DNA from: a virus
Direction: 5' to 3' (one strand)
DNA: 44,188 bases
IMG/VR virus record: IMGVR_UViG_3300047470_000103
Location: 1-44,188 of that record
Both the position numbers and the translations under genes were made by a program. Within the stretch, counting starts at the first letter, position 1. Each line of letters begins with the position of its first letter. Below, piece after piece: positions 13,504-22,303 of the stretch. A model generated the notes under the pieces. The model was not told the DNA's origin and did no database searches. It saw nothing but the letters and a program-made list of their open reading frames with translations.

Positions 13504-13719
13504 ATGGATGCAAATAATCAAGTCAAAAAAGCACAAGGCACTTGGTCATTAGAAATATGGGCTGAATGTCCGCATTGCAAAGAAGACGTAGATTTTACTT
13601 GTAGTGCTGATTTTTTCGAAGGATTCAAATTTGAAACTATCGGGCCTGTTACGGATTGGGAATGCATTTGCCCTAATTGTAATGGTGAAGTTTCTCTTTC
13701 AGTAGAGGCAGGGCTTTGA
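13504..13719 (+). CDS. Small zinc-ribbon protein
   Basis: From ATG 13504 (two bases after the previous stop) the product is 71 residues with CPHC near residue 20 and CICPNC near residue 57, a four-cysteine zinc-ribbon layout joined by an aromatic strand region (FFEGFKFETIGPVTDWE). GGAGGG lies nine bases before the start. Its role is unknown. Such ribbons often bind nucleic acid or act as adaptors. It is read early with the primase gene. Confidence 0.7.
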   Translation: MDANNQVKKAQGTWSLEIWAECPHCKEDVDFTCSADFFEGFKFETIGPVTDWECICPNCNGEVSLSVEAGL

Positions 13720-13720
13720 T

Positions 13721-13987
13721 ATGACAAATACACTCAATATTTTTGGCCCTAAAGAATGTGCTCATCATTTTTGGGCGCACAACCATAACGGTAATGGCAA
13801 AACTTGTGTACGTTGTGGCCTCTCAGAAAACGTTGTTTTTAAGACGGCCCCACAATTTACCTATAACGTTTTAACTAGTGCACAAGCTGCTTCAGTACTT
13901 CAGCTCACGCCACAAATTGATGACATGGGCGACGATAGCAATTTGCAACACCACCTTTCACCGTTTTGTGAGGTGCGTGACGTATGA
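13721..13987 (+). CDS. Small protein with a zinc-finger-like motif
   Basis: The 88-residue product starts MTNTLNIFGPKECAHHFWAH and has C13/H15/H16 followed by CVRCGLSE near residue 29, which together could bind one zinc. The remainder is low in motif content. It follows the zinc-ribbon gene directly and overlaps the primase start by four bases. No family is recognised. The string of small Cys/His proteins before the primase suggests DNA- or protein-binding helpers for replication. Confidence 0.6.
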   Translation: MTNTLNIFGPKECAHHFWAHNHNGNGKTCVRCGLSENVVFKTAPQFTYNVLTSAQAASVLQLTPQIDDMGDDSNLQHHLSPFCEVRDV

Positions 13988-16599
13988 GCTATTTCAAGGA
14001 ATTTGGAAAAACCCTGCTAGCCAATCACTACATGATTGTGCCAATCAAGCAGGGTTTAAAACGTCCTGTCATGGATGGGTGGCAAAACGTTCGGCTTACC
14101 GCAAGTGACATACCGCGCTTTGCGAATCAGGGCGTGGGCATTTTGACAGGTCAAGGACCTTTCCCGCTTAGCGCAGTTGATATTGACGTAACAGACGCAG
14201 ATTTAGCGCACCAGTTTGCAGAATGGTGCCGTGACAATTTAGGCGTGAGCTGTGAGCGTGTCGGGAATGCACCAAAAATATTACTGGTGTATAGAGCAGA
14301 AGATTCTGATTGGGGTAAATCCACTTCGGCTTGGTTTGCAGATCCTGCCGAAGTTGATAAACCTTTTAAAGAAATACATAAGCATCGTATCGAAGTGCTT
14401 GGGCGCGGTCAACAATTCGTCGCTTATCACGTGCACCCAGACACGGGCAAGCCTTACGAATGGGTTGATTTTTTCGGTGGCATTTCTGAATTTGCTGCTA
14501 ATGCTTTGCCGACCATTACCAAAGAACAGGTCGAAGAAGCAATTCAGGCCTTTGAACGTATGGCTGAAGAACACGGCTTTGTTCGGGTTAAAAACAGTAA
14601 ATCACGTATTGGCGCTTTGACATCTAGTGAACTCGCAGATGAAGAAGATTTATTAATGACGACTACGGCAACAATCGGTTGGTCGTTGGATGATGCAAAA
14701 AAATATTTAGAACATATAGACAATGAAGATTATGACACTTGGTTGCGTGTGGGGATGTCTTTACATCATGAGTTTGACGGCAGTGACGATGCTCTCGAAT
14801 TATGGAATGAATGGAGTTCTACCGCATCGAATTACGTTAGCTTTGAAGAGCTCGAATACCGTTGGGGTACGTTTAACGGCACCGGATCAAGTATCGTCAC
14901 AGCGCATTGGTTACTTAAGACAGGTCGCGAATCTAAACAGGCAAAAATTAGATTAGAGAAACGGCAAATTCTTGCTGACATCAAAAATCAGATTAATGAT
15001 TGCCGTGACCAACAAGAGCTTTTGCAAGTTGTCGCCAAAGAAGCAGGCAAAGTTGCGGGTAGTGATTTGGCATTGCGCACTGAGCTATCAGGCTTATTAC
15101 GCCAACGCTTCAAGCAATTAACTAAAATCAGTATTTCAGCGCGTGAAGTGAATATCGCTATGGGCGGTCGCAAAGTGCAGATTGCACTAGACGATGCCCA
15201 AAAGCGCCCGATGACTGAATTCGGTAACGCTTCCAGAATGCTAGATGCTTATGGCAACGAAATCATGTTCGTGGCCGAAACAAATACCTGGTACCGATGG
15301 AACGGCGTTTATTGGGAATTGTGCGTAAACATGGTCATCGAGCAGTTTGCAAAACAAACTGTTTTGGCTATGGGTGACGAAGCTAAAAAGATCGATGACG
15401 ACTCGCAACGTGCCGAGTTCTATCAATTCTGCGCGATGTCTCAAAAAGCGTTTATGGTCAAAAACATGGTGACGCTTGCACAATCCGACCCGCGTGTACT
15501 TGTGCCAATCAAAGAATTAGACAGTGATATTTACTTGTTGGGCTGTGCAAACGGCGCAGTCGATTTGCGTACGGGCGATTTAGTTAAGCCTAACCAAGAA
15601 TTGCTAATCACGTATAGCACGGGTGTTGATTACAACCCTAAAGCCAAATGCCCTTTATTTGAAAAGACAGTTCTAGATGCCTTCTTTGGCGATCAAGAAA
15701 TGGCTAATTTTTTCCGCAGATTGATGGGCTACGCGATTTTAGGAAGTCCTATTGAAAACCTAATGATTATCCCGTTCGGCGACGGCTCTAATGGTAAATC
15801 CACTATTTTTACAACGATATCCAAAGCTCTTGGCGATTATTCAACAACCACGTCGCCTGAAACCTTCTTAGGGGATACGAAATCATCGGCGGGCGGGGCA
15901 CGCGAAGATGTATTGCGTCTTCGTGGTTCTCGCTTTGTTTATGTTGGGGAGCCAGACGAAAACAAAGAGCTTAAAGAGAATCTTGTAAAAACCATTACTG
16001 GTGGCGAGAAAATTAGTGCGCGGGGCCTTTACTCAAGGCACACCGTGGAGTTTGTACCCACTTGGACAGTGGTTATGCCTACAAACCATAAACCAATCAT
16101 TAAAGGCAGCGATCACGGTATTTGGCGGCGCTTAATGATGATCCCTTTCGAACGTAACTATGACACTGACAAGAGCGTAGTTAAAGACCCTTTCCTTACA
16201 ACCAAGCTCACGGACGAATTGTCGGGGGTATTGGCTTGGCTTGTGCGTGGTGCAATCGAATATCAGCAAGAAGGTTTAAACCCCCACGCTAAGTCGAAAC
16301 AAGCACGTGAAGAATATCGCGATGAAATGGACCTTTTAAAGGACTGGATCAGTGAATGCTGTGAAGTTGGCGACCCCGAATCCGTTTCTGAGCTTTCATC
16401 AAACCTTTGGGCTAGTTGGCACGAGTATGCCGCTAAAAAGGGTGAACTTCGTTACATACCTACAGCAAGAAGCTTAGGGCGGCGTTTAAGTTCGAAATTT
16501 AAAACAGCAAAAGGCGCAAACGGTGCAAGAAAAATGCTTGGTATTCGTGTGCGCGTTTCTGCGGATTCCGATCTATTTGAAGATGAAAGCAGTAAGTAG
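13984..16599 (+). CDS. Primase-polymerase / SF3 (D5-type) helicase fusion
   Basis: The 871-residue protein probably starts and opens phage DNA replication. Residues 1-170 are a prim-pol domain with catalytic AVDIDVTD (D-x-D) and the later H in GQQFVAYHVHP. Residues about 236-310 (YLEHIDNEDYDTWLRVGMSL) match PriCT-2. Residues about 430-590 match D5_N. Then comes an SF3 helicase with Walker A GDGSNGKST (about 600-608), Walker B-like RFVYVGEPDE, and sensor VVMPTNHKP. The layout is that of P4 alpha-like and other phage primase-helicases. A large palindrome that may be the origin follows. Confidence 0.93.
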   Translation: MSYFKEFGKTLLANHYMIVPIKQGLKRPVMDGWQNVRLTASDIPRFANQGVGILTGQGPFPLSAVDIDVTDADLAHQFAEWCRDNLGVSCERVGNAPKILLVYRAEDSDWGKSTSAWFADPAEVDKPFKEIHKHRIEVLGRGQQFVAYHVHPDTGKPYEWVDFFGGISEFAANALPTITKEQVEEAIQAFERMAEEHGFVRVKNSKSRIGALTSSELADEEDLLMTTTATIGWSLDDAKKYLEHIDNEDYDTWLRVGMSLHHEFDGSDDALELWNEWSSTASNYVSFEELEYRWGTFNGTGSSIVTAHWLLKTGRESKQAKIRLEKRQILADIKNQINDCRDQQELLQVVAKEAGKVAGSDLALRTELSGLLRQRFKQLTKISISAREVNIAMGGRKVQIALDDAQKRPMTEFGNASRMLDAYGNEIMFVAETNTWYRWNGVYWELCVNMVIEQFAKQTVLAMGDEAKKIDDDSQRAEFYQFCAMSQKAFMVKNMVTLAQSDPRVLVPIKELDSDIYLLGCANGAVDLRTGDLVKPNQELLITYSTGVDYNPKAKCPLFEKTVLDAFFGDQEMANFFRRLMGYAILGSPIENLMIIPFGDGSNGKSTIFTTISKALGDYSTTTSPETFLGDTKSSAGGAREDVLRLRGSRFVYVGEPDENKELKENLVKTITGGEKISARGLYSRHTVEFVPTWTVVMPTNHKPIIKGSDHGIWRRLMMIPFERNYDTDKSVVKDPFLTTKLTDELSGVLAWLVRGAIEYQQEGLNPHAKSKQAREEYRDEMDLLKDWISECCEVGDPESVSELSSNLWASWHEYAAKKGELRYIPTARSLGRRLSSKFKTAKGANGARKMLGIRVRVSADSDLFEDESSK

Positions 16600-16658
16600 T
16601 AGGGGTTGAACACGTAGTTTTTTGCGTATTTGCATTTTATTGCGTGTTCGTTGTTGTA

Positions 16659-16769
16659 GGCGTTTCGGTTTTAGTGGCGTTAAGGCGTTTAAATGGCGTT
16701 TTTCTATAACTTTCTATTTATATATATAGGACTTTATAGAAAAAACATAAATAAACGCCTTAACGCCAC
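16659..16769. other. Nested palindrome with GGCGTT repeats, candidate replication origin
   Basis: An 18-bp perfect inverted repeat (GTGGCGTTAAGGCGTTTA at 16674-16691, mirrored at 16752-16769) encloses a second 11-bp one (TTTTTCTATAA, 16699-16709, with 16734-16744). That encloses an AT-only core around 16714-16729. GGCGTT occurs four times at 16659, 16676, 16684 and 16695, and its complement twice in the right arm. The place just after the primase-helicase gene, the iteron-like repeats and the AT core fit an origin. A strong bidirectional terminator or early/late boundary remains possible. Confidence 0.5.
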
Positions 16770-16818
16770 CTCCAAAGACAAAAACGCAGAAATTAACGAC
16801 TTGGCAGGAGGGGCGCGC

Positions 16819-17028
16819 ATGCCTGTATTGGCTTTTCTCCCTGAATTTGTAGTGAAAGACAAAGTAAAACGCGACTCTACGCCAAAAGTGACAGAGGACG
16901 ATGTGAAGAACATTCGCGAATTGCATAAATCAGGTCTGTCTTTCCGACAACTTGGGCACAAATACGATATTTCCCATGAAATGTGCAGACGTATTTGCAC
17001 GAAGTTTTGCTATAAGGAGGTCTTCTAA
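16819..17028 (+). CDS. Small HTH protein before terminase
   Basis: The product is 69 residues from ATG 16819; AGGAGG lies about seven bases upstream, which clearly decides the start. The longer frame upstream runs through the palindrome and is not coding. The C-terminal 45 residues read VTEDDVKNIRELHKSGLSFR then QLGHKYDISHEMCRRICTKF, a resolvase/Hin-type helix-turn-helix (HTH_7-like) with a basic end. It may bind DNA near the origin or pac/cos region, given its place directly before the small terminase gene (inference). Its stop overlaps the terminase start by one base. Confidence 0.72.
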   Translation: MPVLAFLPEFVVKDKVKRDSTPKVTEDDVKNIRELHKSGLSFRQLGHKYDISHEMCRRICTKFCYKEVF

Positions 17029-17759
17029 TGGCTTTACGCGGAAAACAACAAAGATTTGTAGATGAATATCTGATTGATCGTAACGCAACGCAAGCTGCAA
17101 TTCGTGCAGGATATTCTGCAAAAACTGCGGGTTCCATAGGTGATGAAAACCTTAGAAAACCTGAAATCAAAAAAGCCATTGAAGAGGGCGAAGCGGAACT
17201 TGCAGAACGCAACAAGATAACTCAAGACAAAGTATTAAATCGCTTATGGGAAATGGCACAAGCAGACCCTAACGAATTACAGCGTTTTGTACGTGTAAAT
17301 TGCAGATTTTGTTGGGGAATTGATCACAACTATCAATGGACGACAGGCGAATTTAAAAGAGCAATTGCCCATGCACACGAAACCAATGCCCCAGAACCTA
17401 AGTGTGAAGGCGGCTTAGACTTTGATCGTCTCAAAGAGCCAAACCCAGATTGCCCAGAATGCCGCGGCGAAGGCGTTGGCTACACACATGTTGCAGATAC
17501 CACAAAGGTAAGCCCACAAGCCCGTTTGATCTATGCAGGCGTTAAAGAGACGCAACACGGCATAGAAATCAAGATGCACGACCAACTAGGCGCATTGATT
17601 AAAGCAGGTCAGCACATTGGCATGTTTAAAGAGCGTGTAGAGCACAGCAACGACCCAGAGAATCCATTAACAGACCCTAAAGCATCAAGCAAAAAACTAT
17701 CTGCACTTGCAAAGCTGATCAAGGCAAAAAAGAAGGTGAAAGATGATGACAATACGTGA
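17028..17759 (+). CDS. terS: Terminase small subunit with zinc-finger insertion
   Basis: The 243-residue protein recognises phage DNA for packaging. Its N-terminus (LRGKQQRFVDEYLIDRNATQ, AAIRAGYSAKTAGSIGDENL) is the Terminase_2 helix-turn-helix, and the C-terminal part (SPQARLIYAGVKETQHGIEI) is the usual oligomer region. Between them, residues about 88-150 hold CRFC and later CPEC with nearby histidines, a four-cysteine insertion not found in the basic family. A basic tail KLIKAKKKVK ends it. The start follows AAGGAGG by a good distance. Confidence 0.87.
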   Translation: MALRGKQQRFVDEYLIDRNATQAAIRAGYSAKTAGSIGDENLRKPEIKKAIEEGEAELAERNKITQDKVLNRLWEMAQADPNELQRFVRVNCRFCWGIDHNYQWTTGEFKRAIAHAHETNAPEPKCEGGLDFDRLKEPNPDCPECRGEGVGYTHVADTTKVSPQARLIYAGVKETQHGIEIKMHDQLGALIKAGQHIGMFKERVEHSNDPENPLTDPKASSKKLSALAKLIKAKKKVKDDDNT

Positions 17760-18207
17760 GCAATTTGAAGAAACATTACCTAGCAATAGTGGGTTATTGA
17801 CCGGACATATTATTTGGAATGAGCAAAACCAACAGTATGAATCAGTCGATGCGGACCATGAAGATGAAGCAAGCGGGCTAAATTTGTCGCTAGCAGCTCG
17901 TTCTGAATATTCAGTATTACGAAAAAACCTCTGGTTTGTTACAGACAGCTCTGAAATGAGTGACTTGCAAAAAGTTATGCCCAGAGTTTATGAGGAATTG
18001 CTAAATGCAACGGCTGATACAGGAAGTTCTGGGCACAACACATCATGCACATATCAATTCGAACTTGCATTTCACAACCTGCAAGACACACCAGAACTAC
18101 GCAAGATTTATTGGTCTGCATTAGGCCAATTGCAATTTGATTCTAACGATCAGGTAATTCCACCTGAGCTTGAAGAGTGCCCATGTTGTAAGGCAGGTGA
18201 GCAATGA
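17743..18207 (+). CDS. Hypothetical protein between terminase genes
   Basis: The 154-residue product is acidic. It has an aromatic SEYSVLRKNLWFVTDSSEMS stretch and a C-terminal CPCCKAGEQ that could be part of a metal site. It overlaps the small terminase gene by 17 bases and the next tiny gene by four, so it is translated with them. I recognise no family. The place suggests a role in packaging or late gene control, but it could be mobile accessory DNA between terminase genes. Confidence 0.6.
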   Translation: MMTIREQFEETLPSNSGLLTGHIIWNEQNQQYESVDADHEDEASGLNLSLAARSEYSVLRKNLWFVTDSSEMSDLQKVMPRVYEELLNATADTGSSGHNTSCTYQFELAFHNLQDTPELRKIYWSALGQLQFDSNDQVIPPELEECPCCKAGEQ

Positions 18208-18368
18208 TTAAAGCCATCATAAAAAGTCTACTTTGCAAACATGATTACAGGCTCGTCCGTACTATACACGGCGACGAAATTATCTATTTGAACTACGCCC
18301 GTAGCGAATGGTGTTGTGCAAAGTGCCGACGAATTACTTTCAGCAATTATTTAGATCGGATTGGGTGA
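18204..18368 (+). CDS. 54-residue Cys-rich peptide
   Basis: ATG 18204 overlaps the stop of the previous gene as ATGA. The product, starting MIKAIIKSLLCKHDYRLVRT, has CKH near residue 11 and WCCAKC near residue 36, which could bind zinc in the style of short phage treble-clef or knuckle peptides. GCAGGTGAG just upstream is a fair ribosome site. Close packing and conserved-looking cysteines make it likely real. Function is unknown. Confidence 0.65.
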   Translation: MIKAIIKSLLCKHDYRLVRTIHGDEIIYLNYARSEWCCAKCRRITFSNYLDRIG

Positions 18369-18372
18369 TGGT

Positions 18373-18645
18373 ATGACCGCGAAGCATGAATTAATCGCCT
18401 TCGGCATTTCGATATTAATAACCGTACTTATCCCTGTGTTGATGCTTAAGTACTGGGCATTAAAGAAGTCCGCCTTTTTTAGCTGCCTTACATGGTTCTT
18501 ATTATTCTCCGTAACAGGTGAATATTTTAGGCTTCTTGACCACAACACAAGAGACTTAGCAGATATCTGGTTCCTCTTTGCTATTGGGTATATGACTGTT
18601 TTTGAATACGGAGATTGGATTGATTATGAAAAACTCCGCCGATGA
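18373..18645 (+). CDS. Small three-TM membrane protein
   Basis: From ATG 18373 the product is 90 residues with three hydrophobic stretches (IAFGISILITVLIPVLML, FFSCLTWFLLFSVTG, IWFLFAIGYMTVF) and a charged end IDYEKLRR. The frame also has an upstream TTG at 18361, but ATG 18373, four bases after the previous stop, is simpler. It overlaps the large terminase start by 20 bases. The shape fits a holin or an exclusion-type membrane protein, but it lies far from the lysis genes. Its role is unknown. Confidence 0.6.
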   Translation: MTAKHELIAFGISILITVLIPVLMLKYWALKKSAFFSCLTWFLLFSVTGEYFRLLDHNTRDLADIWFLFAIGYMTVFEYGDWIDYEKLRR

Positions 18646-20248
18646 TGAAATTCTTGCATTGCTTGCTGAAATGAGCGAATCGGAAATCGAGCAATATCTA
18701 TTAGAACTCGATGAAGATGAACGTGCAGAAATCATCAAGCTCCTTGCAGATGCCCCTGTGTGGTTCCCGCTTGAAGGTCCGCAAATGGCTGCTTACTTAT
18801 CGCAAGCTGACATTATCGGTTACGGCGGTGCGGCAGGCGGTGGCAAGACAGACTTGATTGCAGGCTTATCACTCAATGTTCATAAGCGCGTGTTGATCGT
18901 ACGTCGTGAAAAAGCACAGACAGACGGCATTGTGCAACGTCTCGAGGAGATCGTAGGGCATAAGAACGGGTACAACACTCAAAAATCTGCATGGCGCTTT
19001 GATGATGGTCGTCTCTTGGAGTTCGGCGGCTTAGACAATATGGGCGATGAGAAGCGTTGGCAAGGCCGTGCGCATGACTTAAAGGCCCTTGATGAAGCTA
19101 CAGAGATTCGTGAGCTACAAGCAATGTTCGTAATGGGTTGGAATCGTACCAGTGACCCTACCATTAAACCAAAGTGCCTTTTGACCTTTAACCCTCCAAC
19201 TACTGCCGAAGGGCGTTGGGTTTTAGACTTCTTTGCCCCTTGGATTAAGAAAGGACACCCGAATCCTGCAAAGCCCGGTGAGCTACGTTGGTTTGCTCGT
19301 ATCGGCGGCAAAGACAAAGAGGTTGAAAGCAATGAGCCATTTGTATTGATCGATGAGCAAATCGTTTATGACTTTGACACTAACGACTATAAACCCGAAC
19401 ACATTATCAAACCTAAATCACGCACGTTCATTCCGGCACGTGTGACGGATAACAAGTACTACATGGAAACAGGCTACATGAGTACTTTACAAGCATTGCC
19501 TGAACCTTTGAGGTCACAAATGTTATATGGCGATTTCGGCGCGGGTATTGAAGATGACCCTTGGCAAGTCATCCCGACAGAATGGGTAGAAGCAGCGCAA
19601 GCACGTTGGAAAGAATTAGCAGAAATGCGCATGTTACATCGTGGCGATTTCAAAATGGATTCTTACGGCTTAGACGTTGCGCGTGGGGGCGGCGATAACA
19701 CAATTGGTTATGCGCGCTATCAACATTGGTATGACCGTGCAAACGTGCTTGAAGGCAAAGACTCACCAGATGGACCAACTAGCGCATCGTTTGCAGTTTC
19801 ACATGTAAGAGACCATGCGCCCATTCATGTCGATGTCATCGGGGTTGGTGCAAGTACTTACGATTTCTTAAAGCAATCGGGTATGCACGTAATTCCTGTT
19901 GATGTTCGCAATGCTGCAACGTCTTTCGACCGTTCGGGTCAGCTTTCTTTCTTCAACCTACGTTCACAACTCTGGTGGCAATTCCGCGAAGCTCTTGACC
20001 CCGCATACGGTAGTACCGTTGCTTTGCCTCCTGAACCTCAGCTTTTAGCAGACTTAACAGCGCCACGTTGGGCCTTGCAAGGTACAAAAATCAAAGTGGA
20101 ATCACGCGAAGAGATTGTTAAGCGCATCGGTCGCAGTCCTGACTATGGCTCTGCAATTATCAATGCGCAAATTGACACACCTAAACACCACATCATGCAG
20201 TCAATCAATGCGTCAGCTGCAAGACGTGATTACGACCCGTTTGCGTAG
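18626..20248 (+). CDS. terL: Terminase large subunit
   Basis: The product is 540 residues from ATG 18626 (an upstream TTG at 18602 adds eight). It is the packaging motor: Walker A GGAAGGGKTD near residue 75, Walker B LKALDEATE near residue 154, and the coupling motif LLTFNPPT. A C-terminal RNase H-like nuclease has YGLDVARGGGDNT and IHVDVIGVGASTYDFL with the metal aspartates. An acidic helical N-terminus (SESEIEQYLLELDEDERAEI) precedes the ATPase. The copy belongs to the terminases of BPP-1-like podoviruses by pattern and neighbours. Confidence 0.93.
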   Translation: MKNSADDEILALLAEMSESEIEQYLLELDEDERAEIIKLLADAPVWFPLEGPQMAAYLSQADIIGYGGAAGGGKTDLIAGLSLNVHKRVLIVRREKAQTDGIVQRLEEIVGHKNGYNTQKSAWRFDDGRLLEFGGLDNMGDEKRWQGRAHDLKALDEATEIRELQAMFVMGWNRTSDPTIKPKCLLTFNPPTTAEGRWVLDFFAPWIKKGHPNPAKPGELRWFARIGGKDKEVESNEPFVLIDEQIVYDFDTNDYKPEHIIKPKSRTFIPARVTDNKYYMETGYMSTLQALPEPLRSQMLYGDFGAGIEDDPWQVIPTEWVEAAQARWKELAEMRMLHRGDFKMDSYGLDVARGGGDNTIGYARYQHWYDRANVLEGKDSPDGPTSASFAVSHVRDHAPIHVDVIGVGASTYDFLKQSGMHVIPVDVRNAATSFDRSGQLSFFNLRSQLWWQFREALDPAYGSTVALPPEPQLLADLTAPRWALQGTKIKVESREEIVKRIGRSPDYGSAIINAQIDTPKHHIMQSINASAARRDYDPFA

Positions 20249-20257
20249 TGTCAACAG
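20249..20257 (+). repeat. 9-bp repeat TGTCAACAG, copy 1
   Basis: This copy lies at the end of the large terminase gene. The same nine bases recur at 31560 and 41446, and in reverse at 38834. All four are at gene junctions in the structural region. Confidence 0.5.
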
Positions 20258-20325
20258 GAAACAGGGCCATGAGCATTTGTCAAAAGCATAATGATACGAA
20301 TGACAACCTCACTTGGAGTTCTCAC

Positions 20326-20610
20326 ATGTGCAGTAGCAATTTTACGGATGTTTTATTTGGCGGTAATAGCGTGCTTGATAAGACCGCAAAGCTTTTTGGT
20401 ATGGATGCAAAGAAAGCGGATATTCAAGCACCACCTAAAACACCAGTGCGCCAAGACTCAAAGACCCCTGACGCATCAGCAACAATTGACCGTGTGCAAA
20501 ATGCACAAAACTCTATGTCTGGCGGCATTGCGAACACGTTATACACCGATGCAACAGGCGTTGACGATGAGCAGTTACGCTTAGGCAAGAAAACATTATT
20601 AGGCGGTTAA
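20326..20610 (+). CDS. Small virion-region protein, unknown
   Basis: The product is 94 residues from MCSSNFTDVLFGGNSVLDKT. ATG 20326 is preferred because TTGGAG lies seven bases upstream and because short MC-starting proteins commonly stand before podovirus portals. ATG 20269 or GTG 20248 would give 113-120 residues with a less natural N-terminus. The middle is a Pro/Lys/Ala linker (QAPPKTPVRQDSKTPDASAT) and the end LRLGKKTLLGG. No domain is recognised. It lies two bases before the portal gene. Confidence 0.55.
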   Translation: MCSSNFTDVLFGGNSVLDKTAKLFGMDAKKADIQAPPKTPVRQDSKTPDASATIDRVQNAQNSMSGGIANTLYTDATGVDDEQLRLGKKTLLGG

Positions 20611-20611
20611 C

Positions 20612-22303
20612 ATGGTTGAAGACGATATCAGAGCGCTGAAAAAACGGTTTGATGCTGTTTGGCAACTCCGTGTCAGTGATATGGACGATTATTGTGCGGA
20701 GTTAGCTTTGCACGTTTTGCCTGTTGCTATTAAAACGATTAAGAACCAACAAAAACATGATCGTGCTGCTTGGTCAAAGATCGTTGATAACACAGGTAAA
20801 GATTCGCTGAAAACACTTGCAGCGGGCATGGTATCGGGCACATGTTCACCAAGTCGCAAGTGGTTTACTTTGCAAGCTGCTGACGAAGTTTTGCAAAAAG
20901 ATATTGAAGTAAAACAATGGCTTAAAGCTGTTGAGGATGCTTGTTATGTTGCTTTTTCACGTAGCAATGTCTATCGGTCTGTACATCATATCTACATGCA
21001 AGAAGGTGCTTTCGGTATTGGTACTGCATTAGCGCCTGATCATGGACCAAACGCTAAAGCTGAAATGATGGACCTTATCCCAATGACCTTTGGGGAATTT
21101 GCGATTACCACCGATCAGTTTAATAAACCGAACGGCGTTTTCCGTAAGTTCAAATTAACCACGGCTAACATGGTTAAGCAATTCGGCATCGATAATGTTT
21201 CTGACACAATCAAAAGCGCATTTAACAATAAGAACTACGAACAGGAGTTCGACGTTCACCATGCGATTTATGAGCGCGTAGATGCCAAGGGTCACGGTCC
21301 TAAGAATATGCCTTATGCATCGATCTACTATGAACCAAGTACAACTGATAAATTGCTACGTGAAAGCGGTATGATGGGCTTTCAGGTTATTTGCGGACGT
21401 TGGACAGTTTCTAGTAGTGACGTTTATGGTGAAGGGCCTGCAAGCGATTGCATAGGTGATTTAAAAGCATTGCAGAAAGGGCATCAACAAATTGCAGTAG
21501 GGGTTGATTATCAAGTTCGACCACCTTTGCTATTGCCCGATTACTTAAAAGGCCATGAGCGCGAAACCTTGCCAAACGGCATTGCTTTCTACCAAGCATC
21601 CCCAACAAGTCAAGTCGCACAAGTTCAAGCGATGTTGAATGTGCAATTCGATTTGAACGGCGTCATGATGCAAATCGCACAATGCCAAGAGCGAGTTAAA
21701 CGAGCATTCCATACGGATTTGTTCATGATGCTCGATGCTTTTGACAAAGGCCAAATGACAGCAACCGAAGTGTACGAACGTAAATCTGAAAAGATGCTTA
21801 TGCTTGGTCCTGTTGTTGAACGTCAGATCGATGAATTATTACGACCGCTTGTAGAACTTTGTGTTGAGCGTGTTTTGCGTGATAACGCCTATTTACGACA
21901 AATCGCACCTGAAGCAATTCAAAACGCAGATGTCGAAATCAACTTCGTGTCTATCCTTGCGCTCGCACAAAAATCTTCTGACTCTGCTGTCCTTGAACGT
22001 GCGTTAGCAATGGTCGGTCAGATTGCACAAGTTGACCCTCAAGTGTTAGACAAATTTGACACTGACAAATTCCTTGATGAATACGCAACGAATAATGGCG
22101 TGTCTCCTAATATCTTCCGCCCGAAACGCGTAGTGGATGAAATCCGCAACCAACGCGCACAGCAACAAGCGATGGCCCAACAGCAAGCCCTTGCAGCGCA
22201 ACAGGCACAAACCCAAAACACTAATGCCAATACAGTGAAAACTGTAAGTGATACGGATGCTGAAACCATTTCTGACATGTTCTTGCAAGGCGGTGCGGCA
22301 TGA
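20612..22303 (+). CDS. Portal (head-tail connector) protein
   Basis: The 563-residue protein matches the T7/BPP-1-type head-tail connector by pattern: WSKIVDNTGKDSLKTLAAGM, VSGTCSPSRKWFTLQA, a VYRSVHHIYMQEGAFGIGT segment, and late LAQKSSDSAVLERALAMVGQ. The last 60 residues are a Gln/Ala-rich tail (QQQAMAQQQALAAQQAQTQN). A ring of twelve such proteins forms the vertex through which DNA is packed and released. It overlaps the Bbp19-like gene by four bases. Confidence 0.92.
   Translation: MVEDDIRALKKRFDAVWQLRVSDMDDYCAELALHVLPVAIKTIKNQQKHDRAAWSKIVDNTGKDSLKTLAAGMVSGTCSPSRKWFTLQAADEVLQKDIEVKQWLKAVEDACYVAFSRSNVYRSVHHIYMQEGAFGIGTALAPDHGPNAKAEMMDLIPMTFGEFAITTDQFNKPNGVFRKFKLTTANMVKQFGIDNVSDTIKSAFNNKNYEQEFDVHHAIYERVDAKGHGPKNMPYASIYYEPSTTDKLLRESGMMGFQVICGRWTVSSSDVYGEGPASDCIGDLKALQKGHQQIAVGVDYQVRPPLLLPDYLKGHERETLPNGIAFYQASPTSQVAQVQAMLNVQFDLNGVMMQIAQCQERVKRAFHTDLFMMLDAFDKGQMTATEVYERKSEKMLMLGPVVERQIDELLRPLVELCVERVLRDNAYLRQIAPEAIQNADVEINFVSILALAQKSSDSAVLERALAMVGQIAQVDPQVLDKFDTDKFLDEYATNNGVSPNIFRPKRVVDEIRNQRAQQQAMAQQQALAAQQAQTQNTNANTVKTVSDTDAETISDMFLQGGAA

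Noticed and set aside
16693-16818. Longer form of the small HTH protein starting in the palindrome
   Set aside because: The N-terminal residues are palindrome-coded Phe/Tyr/Asn-rich noise, and AGGAGG supports ATG 16819.
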